A stretch of 64,000 bases of DNA, taken from JAEUIG01 sp046349775. GTDB lineage: Bacteria; Planctomycetota; Planctomycetia; Planctomycetales; Planctomycetaceae. The notes under the pieces were generated by a model. It ran no database searches and had not been told where the DNA came from. It was given only the letters and a program-made list of their open reading frames with translations. Positions within the stretch are counted from its first letter, which is position 1; every line of letters starts with the position of its first letter. The stretch covers positions 1 to 64,000 of the forward strand of contig JAXMBS010000006.1 of NCBI GenBank assembly GCA_046349775.1, read 5' to 3'. Below are positions 50,048-57,374 of the stretch, piece after piece. The position numbers and the translations under genes are program-made.

Positions 50048-51304
50048 TTACGTCAGCGATTGGAGCAACGCGATCAGCGGCATGAACAACGCAAACACGA
50101 TGAAGCCGACGATCAGACCCAGGACGACGACCATGATCGGCTCGAGGATGCTCACCAGCGACTCGACGAGGACGGTGACTTCTTCGTCGTACACGTCGGC
50201 CACCTTGTAGAGCATGTTGTCGAGCGCGCCCGTTTCCTCGCCGACGTCGACCATGTTCACGACGAGGTCGTCGACGATGCGGGTTTCCTTGAGCGGGACG
50301 GCCATCGACTCGCCTTCGCGGATCGACGCATGGATGTGGTCGAACGCGCGGCGGAAGACTTCGTTGCCGGCCGTGTCTCTGGCAATGGACAGCGCCTCCA
50401 GGATCGGCACGCCGGACGCGATGAGCGTGCCGAGCGTTCGCGCCATGCGGGCGACGGCACTCTTCGAGGCGATCGCCCCGATGATCGGTAATTTCAAGGT
50501 GATGCGGTCGAGGATGTAGGCCCCGGTCTTGTTCTTTCTGACAATCTTGAAGAACAGCCAGATGCCGAACGGAATCGCCGGGATCAGGTACCAGTAGTTG
50601 ACGACCCAGTGGCTGATGGCGATGAGGATCTTGGTGGGGGCGGGCAGCGGCACGCCGAAGTCTTTGAAGATTTCCTCGAACTTCGGAATGATCCAGTACA
50701 TGATGCCGCCGACGATCGTGCAGGCCACGATGATGACGACGATCGGGTAGACCATGGCCCCGCGGACCTTCCGCTTGAGGCTCTGGGCTTTTTCTTTGAA
50801 GTCGGCGAGGCGCTGCAGAATGATTTCCAGCGCGCCGCCGGCCTCGCCCGCCTTGACCATGTTCACGTACAGGTTGTCGAAGGCCTTGGGCTGTTTGGCC
50901 ATCGCTTCCGACAGGGTATTGCCGGACTCGACGTCCTCGATGACGCCCATCAGCGAGTTCTTGAGCGGGCCCGGCTTGGCCTGGCCTTCGAGAATGCGGA
51001 GCGAGCGGAGAATCGGCAGGCCGGCGTCCTGCAGCGTGGAGAGCTGCCGGGTGAAGACGGTGAGGTGCTTGGTGCGGACGCCGCCGAGCGAGAACGCGCG
51101 GCGCTTGCGGGGTCCGGCCTTGGCGGCAGTCTTGGCCTTGTCGGCCTTGGTGTCCCCTTTGCGGCGCCCCTTTTCGGCGATCTTCGTGACGAAGAAGCCT
51201 TTCTCCCGGATCATCGTCTGGGCTTCGGCCTCAGAACCCGCCTCGATGGTGTCCTTCACCTCGAGGCCGGTGTTGTCCATGGCCTCGTATGCATAGGTTG
51301 GCAT
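50048..51304 (-). CDS. GspF/PilC inner-membrane assembly protein
   Basis: A 418-residue polytopic protein from the ATG at 51304 (MPTYAYEAMDNTGLEV). It has two T2SSF domains: the first with FTRQLSTLQDAGLPILRSLR and the second with ARTLGTLIASGVPILEALSI, three membrane segments (VYPIVVIIVACTIVGGIMYW, YLIPAIPFGIWLFF, VVVLGLIVGFIVFALFMPLI). A charged, Lys/Arg-rich insertion near residues 45-75 is unusual. It organises pseudopilin assembly with the ATPases encoded upstream. The gene is intact. Confidence 0.95.
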   Translation of the reverse strand: MPTYAYEAMDNTGLEVKDTIEAGSEAEAQTMIREKGFFVTKIAEKGRRKGDTKADKAKTAAKAGPRKRRAFSLGGVRTKHLTVFTRQLSTLQDAGLPILRSLRILEGQAKPGPLKNSLMGVIEDVESGNTLSEAMAKQPKAFDNLYVNMVKAGEAGGALEIILQRLADFKEKAQSLKRKVRGAMVYPIVVIIVACTIVGGIMYWIIPKFEEIFKDFGVPLPAPTKILIAISHWVVNYWYLIPAIPFGIWLFFKIVRKNKTGAYILDRITLKLPIIGAIASKSAVARMARTLGTLIASGVPILEALSIARDTAGNEVFRRAFDHIHASIREGESMAVPLKETRIVDDLVVNMVDVGEETGALDNMLYKVADVYDEEVTVLVESLVSILEPIMVVVLGLIVGFIVFALFMPLIALLQSLT

Positions 51305-51353
51305 AGCACCGCACTCCTGGTTGTCAGCGGTCAATTACGCTGGCGTCAATCGT

Positions 51354-51429
51354 CCATTGTTAATTGTTAATGGCACAATTGGCCGCATGCTTAACCAATG
51401 ACAAATGTCCATTAACAATTGACAATTAA
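51354..51429. repeat. Imperfect inverted repeat upstream of GspF
   Basis: CCATTGTTAATTGTTAATGG (51354-51373) is mirrored by CCATTAACAATTGACAATTA (51409-51428) with 17 of 20 positions paired. A/T-rich words occupy the whole gap between the two genes. Confidence 0.7.
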
Positions 51430-51431
51430 CG

Positions 51432-53072
51432 TCAGTCCAAGTCTTCCATCACCGTTTCGCGGACGACTTCGTCGATCGTCGTCACGCCGTCGAAAATCAA
51501 TTTGAGTCCGGCCTCGCGGAGGGTCGTCATCCCCTGCGTGCGGGCCATGTTCCGCATTTCGTCGATCGACGCGTCCGAGACGACCTGGTCGCGGATGTCG
51601 TCGGTCACGTTCATCAATTCATAGATGCCGGTACGCCCCTTGTAGCCGGAGTTGTTGCAGCGCTGGCAGCCCTTGCCGTAGTAAAACTTGTATTTGCGGG
51701 CCTGCTCGATGGGGAGCTGCAGTTCCAGCAGCAGCTCGTCGCTGGGCTCGAACTGCGTGCGGCATTCGACGCAGATCTTGCGGACCAGCCGCTGCGCGAG
51801 GATGGCCTCGACGGTGGCGGTGATCAGGAACGGCGGCACCCCCATGTCGCGCAACCGCGTGATGGCCGTGGGCGCGTCGTTGGTGTGCAGCGTGCTGAAG
51901 ACGATGTGGCCGGTGAGCGCGCTCTGGACGGCGATTTCGGCCGTTTCGTAGTCGCGGATTTCGCCGACGAGGATGATGTCCGGGTCGTGCCGCAGGATCG
52001 CGCGGAGCACGTTGGCGAAGGTCACGTCGATGTCCGGGTTGACCGGCACCTGGATCAGGCCCTCGATGTCGTACTCGATCGGATCCTCGGTCGTGATGAT
52101 CTTCGTCTCGATGTCGTTGAGCTCGTTGAGCGCCGAGTAGAGCGTAGTGGTCTTGCCGCTGCCGGTCGGACCGGTGACGAGCACGATGCCGTTCGGACGG
52201 CGGATGATGTCGCGGAAGCGGGAGAGAGTGGTCGGGTCGAAGCCGATCTTGTTGAGGTCGAGCTGGACGACCGTGCGGTCCAGGATCCGCATGACCACCG
52301 ACTCGCCGAACATCGTCGGCAGGACGCTGACGCGGAGGTCGACCGGGTTGCCCCCGACGTTCAGCTCGATGCGGCCGTCCTGCGGCAGACGGCGCTCGGC
52401 GATGTCGAGCTCGGCCATGACCTTGATACGGGAGATGATCGCGTTCGCCAGGTGCCGCGGCGGCGGGACCATTTCGTACAGCACGCCGTCCGCCCGGACG
52501 CGGATCTTGAATTCGTCCTCGAACGGCTCGAAATGGATATCGCTGGCCTGGTCCTTGATCGCCAGCAGCATGACCATGTTCAGCAGCTTGCGGATCGGCT
52601 GCGTCTCGGCCAGTTCTTCGTCGCCGCCGAGGTCGTAGACGCCGTCGTTGTCGTCGTCATGCGAATCCAGCCCTTCGAGTGAGCTGATGACGTCCTCGAT
52701 GCTGTCTTCGCGGGCGGCGTAGTGGCGGGCGATCGCCGCCTCGACGGCCTGCAGCGTGGACACCGCGCCGCGGACGTCGTAGCCCAGGAAGTTGCGGAGG
52801 TCGTCGAGCGCCGCGACGTTCTGGGGATCGGCCATCGCCACCGTCAGGACGTTGTCCTTCAGTGAGATGGGCATGATCTTGTAGATGCTGGCCATGGTCT
52901 CGGGCACCAGTTCCAGCACTTTGGCCGGGATGTTGGTGTCCTCGAGATTGACGACCGCCATGCCCCACTGTTCGGCGAGGGCTTCGGTCACCTGCTCCTG
53001 CGTGACGAGCCCCATTCGCACGGCGACCTGGCCGATGACCTCACCGGGACTCTGCTTCTGCTCTTCGAGCAC
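51432..53072 (-). CDS. GspE/PilB-type assembly ATPase
   Basis: A 546-residue secretion ATPase: an N-terminal MshEN domain (VAVRMGLVTQEQVTEALAEQ), Walker A VTGPTGSGKTTTLYSALNEL, Asp box, Walker B IILVGEIRDYETAEIAVQSA, a His box, and a tetracysteine zinc site (CVECRTQFEP ... CQRCNNSGYKGRTG). It powers pseudopilus or pilus extension. The frame is read from the GTG at 53072, but the family start MAQRRLGQI is readable in another frame from the ATG at 53143, followed in the main frame by LVDLGYLNEDQLWDVLEEQK. A two-base insertion or one-base loss near 53112 therefore breaks the true N-terminus. Confidence 0.9.
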   Translation of the reverse strand: MLEEQKQSPGEVIGQVAVRMGLVTQEQVTEALAEQWGMAVVNLEDTNIPAKVLELVPETMASIYKIMPISLKDNVLTVAMADPQNVAALDDLRNFLGYDVRGAVSTLQAVEAAIARHYAAREDSIEDVISSLEGLDSHDDDNDGVYDLGGDEELAETQPIRKLLNMVMLLAIKDQASDIHFEPFEDEFKIRVRADGVLYEMVPPPRHLANAIISRIKVMAELDIAERRLPQDGRIELNVGGNPVDLRVSVLPTMFGESVVMRILDRTVVQLDLNKIGFDPTTLSRFRDIIRRPNGIVLVTGPTGSGKTTTLYSALNELNDIETKIITTEDPIEYDIEGLIQVPVNPDIDVTFANVLRAILRHDPDIILVGEIRDYETAEIAVQSALTGHIVFSTLHTNDAPTAITRLRDMGVPPFLITATVEAILAQRLVRKICVECRTQFEPSDELLLELQLPIEQARKYKFYYGKGCQRCNNSGYKGRTGIYELMNVTDDIRDQVVSDASIDEMRNMARTQGMTTLREAGLKLIFDGVTTIDEVVRETVMEDLD

Positions 53073-53329
53073 GTCCCACAGCTGGTCCTCATTGAGGTAG
53101 CCGAGGTCTACCAGCGGATTTGTCCAAGCCGGCGTTGAGCCATTGCAGGGGCGAGGGTTTAGGGGTCAGGGGCCAGAGAAGGTACAAAGGAGCAGAGGTC
53201 TAAAGGTGCAAAGAGATGATTGCCGACGTCCCTTTGGCACCCGTGCCCCTTGAACCTTGCCCCTCCCTTCGGATTTCGATACTCGGATTTTGGATTTCAT
53301 CCAATCGATTAACCATCAACGATAAACCA

Positions 53330-54478
53330 TCAACCTTCATCGTCTTCCCACTCGTCTTCGTCGTCCTCTCCTCCTCCCGCGCCCTCTTCGTCCTCATCCT
53401 CGAAGATGCCTTTCTTGGCGTTCGCGATGCGGGCCTTGAGCTCACCGGGCTGGTTGGAGCGGACCACAACGTCGCGTTCCTCGCACAATCCTTTGCGCCA
53501 CAGGTCGAACAGCGCGTCGTCCAGCAGTTGCATGCCGTATTTACGGCCGGTCTGGATCGAGGAATTGATGCGGTAGGTTTTGGCTTCGCGGACGAGATTG
53601 GCGATCGCCGGCGTCACGACCAGCAGTTCATAGGCGGCGACCAGTCCTTTTGGCTTGCGCGGCAACAGCGCCTGGCTGAGCACGGCGATGATCGACACCG
53701 ACAACTGCGTGCGAATCTGTTCCTGCTGGTTTGTCGGAAAGACGTCGATGATGCGGTCGACAGTCCCCTGAGCGCCCGTGGTGTGCAGGGTGCCGAACAC
53801 CAGGTGGCCGGTTTCGGCGGCGGTGATGGCCGAGGAAATCGTCTCCAGGTCTCGCATTTCGCCGACGAGAATCACGTCGGGATCCATTCGCAGCGCGCGG
53901 CGCAGCGCCTCGGGGAACGTCGGCACGTCTACACCGACCTCGCGCTGGTTCACCGTCGACTTCTTGTGCTTGTGGTAGTACTCAATCGGGTCCTCCATGG
54001 TGATGATGTGGTGGTCGTGATGATCATTGATGTAGTTGATCATGCTGGCGAGCGACGTCGTTTTGCCGCTCCCCGTCGGACCAGTCACCAGGAACAACCC
54101 GCGCGGACGGGTAATCAGTTCGACGATCACGTTCGGCAGGCCGAGCTGCTCGAACGTCAGAAATTCGTTCGGAATGCGGCGCAGGACCATGCCGATCTGG
54201 CCACGCTGTTTGAACACGGCGCAACGGAACCGGGCCTTGTCGCCGAACGCCATGCCGAAGTCGGTACCGCCGACTTCCTGCAACTCCTGCTGATTGCGCT
54301 CGGGCGTGATGCTCTTCATGAGCGACACGGTGTCGTCTGGCTCGAGAGACTTGGTCTCCAGGCGAATCAGACGGCCGCCGAGCCGCACAACGGGCGGTTG
54401 GCCGGTTGAGATGTGCAGGTCGCTCGCTTTCTCGCGAACCACCGTCTCCAGCAGCTTGTCGATCTGCAAAAAAGCCAT
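53330..54478 (-). CDS. pilT: PilT-type retraction ATPase
   Basis: A 382-residue hexameric ATPase of the PilT subfamily. It begins with MAFLQIDKLLETVVREKASD and has the Walker A VTGPTGSGKTTSLASMINYI, Asp box TMEDPIEYYH, Walker B VILVGEMRDLETISSAITAA, the PilT-specific AIRNLIRE-like segment (AIANLVREAKTYRINSSIQT) and no zinc site. The C-terminal 35 residues are extremely acidic (EDEDEEGAGGGEDDEDEWED), which is unusual. It suggests that the machinery includes pilus retraction, not only type II secretion. Intact. Confidence 0.93.
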   Translation of the reverse strand: MAFLQIDKLLETVVREKASDLHISTGQPPVVRLGGRLIRLETKSLEPDDTVSLMKSITPERNQQELQEVGGTDFGMAFGDKARFRCAVFKQRGQIGMVLRRIPNEFLTFEQLGLPNVIVELITRPRGLFLVTGPTGSGKTTSLASMINYINDHHDHHIITMEDPIEYYHKHKKSTVNQREVGVDVPTFPEALRRALRMDPDVILVGEMRDLETISSAITAAETGHLVFGTLHTTGAQGTVDRIIDVFPTNQQEQIRTQLSVSIIAVLSQALLPRKPKGLVAAYELLVVTPAIANLVREAKTYRINSSIQTGRKYGMQLLDDALFDLWRKGLCEERDVVVRSNQPGELKARIANAKKGIFEDEDEEGAGGGEDDEDEWEDDEG

Positions 54479-55229
54479 GTCGGTGCTTTCGCCCCGCTGC
54501 GCACTCCGGCGCAGCCAACCGCGCGCCGCGTCAACGACGCAACGATCGCGGCGCCAAGCGGAGTCTGTCGTTAATTCATTGTGCGAAGAGACATAGACGG
54601 GAGCCGCGTCCGTTGAACGCTCTCCGGTCTACCGCCGGTCGCGAGATTTACGCGGCCGCACGGCTGATGGTCCCACATACTGCCAATTTGACGCCTGACT
54701 TGGCAAGCGTCTTCTGACCGACATCCTGCCTGCGACAGTACTTGGGAAACGTCAGCTCAGACCGCCGCTCCCCGATGCACCGCAAGCGACACGCTACAAG
54801 TTTATGGATATGACGTCCGCCGCTTCTGCGTGGATGAACCTCCGTGTCAGCCTGAACGCGAATCTCTGGGCGGGATGAATTGCTCTCTATTATTCCCGGA
54901 CAAGGGGTCGACTCGAATCCAGGTCCCTGTTTCCGCACGTCCCAGGCGACTTGTTCGCAACTTCACATTTGGCCAGTTACCACTTCCGCGTGCCGCTGGC
55001 AGTCGGCTGCCGCAGGTGCTTGTTGCATCGACGCAAAGTTCCGTGTTGACTTGCTACGGCTGTTCGCAAGTTCGCAGCCGCATCGTCGCCTCCCGCATTG
55101 CAATTCATGGTCGCCCGCGCTGACGCCCACGTCGGACAGAGACGATGACCACGACCGCCGACCGCTAATCGCAACTTTTGACCACCGCTCGCGCTCTGTT
55201 GACGCGACGGTCGTTTCGCCAAGCCGCGA
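54479..55229. other. Gap between pilT and the upstream GspE-like gene
   Basis: 751 bases without a supported gene. Frames here overlap each other, are Arg/Pro-rich and have no domain. No clear hairpin or repeat was found, unlike the other spacers of this operon. Confidence 0.5.
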
Positions 55230-56930
55230 TCATTCTGATCCGGACTTCAGCGAGTGCGCCTCCGCCAAAGTAGTAACACCCAGAAGTGCTTTATCTGCCG
55301 CGTCTTCCACCAAAGTCTTCATGCCGAACAGTCGCGCCTGGCGACGAATATTTTGCGTTGGTTCGCTGCGGAATGTCATCTCCCGCAGCACCGAGTTCAT
55401 GACCATCAGTTCAAAGACCGCCTTGCGTCCCCGGAAACCTGTGTGCTGGCAGTGATTGCATCCCTTGCCCCGGATGAACCGGGCTGAGGCGAGTTGATCG
55501 TCGGTGAGTTCAAACTGTTGGAGTTCATCCGGCGCGGGCTCGTAGGCCTCGCCGCATTTCGAACAGACCACCCGCACCAGGCGTTGCGCCATGATGGCCA
55601 TAACGCTCGATGCGACCAGAAACGGCTGCACGCCCATGTCGATCAGGCGTGTAATAGAACTGGGCGCATCGTTCGTATGCAGCGTACTGAAAACCAAGTG
55701 TCCAGTCAAAGATGCCTGAATTGCCATCTCCGCCGTCTCGGTGTCGCGGACTTCTCCCACGAGAATGACGTTGGGGGCCTGCCGCAGCATCGCGCGGATG
55801 ATCCGGGCAAACGTCAGGCCGATCGGCGCCCGCACCTCGACCTGGTTGATCCCCGGCAGGTAGTACTCGACAGGGTCTTCCGCCGTGATGATTTTCCGGT
55901 CCGGCCGGTTCAGCTCTCCCAGGGCGCTGTACAGAGTGGTCGTCTTGCCGCTGCCGGTCGGCCCGGTCACCAGGAAAATGCCGTTTGGCCGGCGGATGAT
56001 GTTCTGGAACCGGCGATAGTTCTCTTCGCTGAAGCCCAGGTTCCGGATGCCGATTTTGATGTTGTCCCGGTCCAGAATTCGCATCACGATGGCCTGACCG
56101 TGCTGCGTCGGGAGAATGCTCACCCGCAGGTCGAACTCCCGCCCGCTGACCCGCGTCTTGATTCGACCGTCCTGGGGACGACGCTTTTCCGTGATGTCGA
56201 TCCGTCCCATGACCTTGACGCGGGAGACGAGGGCCGGCAGCAGCCGCTTGGGGGGGCTGTCGCGCTCGATCAGCACCCCGTCGATCCGGTAGCGAATGCG
56301 GACCCGGTCATCGAACGGTTCGATGTGGATGTCGCTGGCCCGCATGTTCACCGCCTCCTGAATGATCAGGTTCACCAGGCGGATGACGGGGGAGTTCTCG
56401 TCTTCGGCGGCCTCGGTCTCGGCGCGGCTCAATTCCGCTTCCGTGAAGTCGATCGCCGTTTCGGTGAATTCCAGCAGCATCGAGTCGACCGATTCGGTCT
56501 GGCTCTGGCCGTAGTGCCGGTTGATCGCTGAGAGGATCTGGTCTTTCTGCCCCATCAGCATTTCGACGTCGCGGTCGAGGATGAACCGCAGCTTTTCCAC
56601 GACCTCGAAATTCAGCGGGTCAATGACCGCCACGGCGAGGCGATCGTTCTCAAAAGTGACGGGAATCACGAGGTTTTCGCGGGCCACTGACTCGGGGACC
56701 ATCTCGATCACCGAGTGTGGAATTTCCATGCCGTCGAGGTTGACCGGCTTGAATCCGTAGGCCCGCGCCTTGGCCTCGTTCATGCGGCCAGGCTCCACGT
56801 ACTCCAGTTTGACCAGCGCCTCCTCGACCGAGATGCCGAGACTGCCGGCCATATCGTGGGCCTCCATCAGCTGGTCCTTGCTGATGGTGCCGTCCTGAAC
56901 GAATTGGTGGAGCCAGTCGCGAGGAGCCAT
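55230..56930 (-). CDS. GspE/PilB-type ATPase, second copy
   Basis: A 566-residue ATPase from the ATG at 56930 (MAPRDWLHQFVQDGTISKDQ). It has an N-terminal MshEN-like domain, Walker A VTGPTGSGKTTTLYSALGEL, Asp box TAEDPVEYYLPG, Walker B VILVGEVRDTETAEMAIQAS, and a Cys4 zinc site (CSKCGEAYEP ... GKGCNHCQHTGFRGR). It is distinct from the copy at 51432 (for example in its N-terminus and around MRASDIHIEPFDDRVRIRY). A longer frame upstream (to 57326) is Arg-rich and probably not translated. Leads the leftward cluster. Confidence 0.93.
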   Translation of the reverse strand: MAPRDWLHQFVQDGTISKDQLMEAHDMAGSLGISVEEALVKLEYVEPGRMNEAKARAYGFKPVNLDGMEIPHSVIEMVPESVARENLVIPVTFENDRLAVAVIDPLNFEVVEKLRFILDRDVEMLMGQKDQILSAINRHYGQSQTESVDSMLLEFTETAIDFTEAELSRAETEAAEDENSPVIRLVNLIIQEAVNMRASDIHIEPFDDRVRIRYRIDGVLIERDSPPKRLLPALVSRVKVMGRIDITEKRRPQDGRIKTRVSGREFDLRVSILPTQHGQAIVMRILDRDNIKIGIRNLGFSEENYRRFQNIIRRPNGIFLVTGPTGSGKTTTLYSALGELNRPDRKIITAEDPVEYYLPGINQVEVRAPIGLTFARIIRAMLRQAPNVILVGEVRDTETAEMAIQASLTGHLVFSTLHTNDAPSSITRLIDMGVQPFLVASSVMAIMAQRLVRVVCSKCGEAYEPAPDELQQFELTDDQLASARFIRGKGCNHCQHTGFRGRKAVFELMVMNSVLREMTFRSEPTQNIRRQARLFGMKTLVEDAADKALLGVTTLAEAHSLKSGSE

Positions 56931-57277
56931 GGCCTTGTGATCCCGGCGCGGAAATGAAACGGAAGGGAAATCGTGAGTCAGAACGGTCGCGCATGCACGC
57001 GACAAATCTGTCCTGGCCACAGTGTACGGAGGGCAACGACGGGATGCTACACACAGCGTCGCCGATCGTGCGTAAATCCATTGCCCCAGCGGTGCTTGGA
57101 CTTTGATGCGTGGCTGATGACTGGCCGAGGCTTGAAGGGCAAGAGCCAAGGGATTCGTCGTCGGCCCGATGACGGCGCGCTCTCTCTTGGACGACACATT
57201 GCGCCCCCGGCACGGGCAATCCCGTGCGAAATGCCGCTCGCGATCCAAAGGCACACTGATTGCACGCCAATTTCCGA

Positions 57278-57305
57278 TTGACACACTTCGGTCGGCGAGA
57301 AGAAT
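57278..57305 (+). promoter_or_regulatory. Possible sigma-70 promoter for the YXWGXW gene
   Basis: TTGACA at 57278-57283, a 16-base spacer and AAGAAT at 57300-57305, about 70 bases before the start codon. The 444-base gap between the divergent GspE-like and YXWGXW genes (56931-57374) shows no gene. Confidence 0.45.
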
Positions 57306-57374
57306 ACGCACCCTCGTATCGGTCATCGGCCGTTCATGGTCGTTCTCGACCGCCCTACTGTCAGGAAGTCAGCT

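Noticed and set aside
54880..54930. Possible tRNA T-arm (GTCGACTCGAATCCAG) in the gap upstream of pilT
   Set aside because: No anticodon arm or acceptor stem of the right size could be folded around it on either strand.
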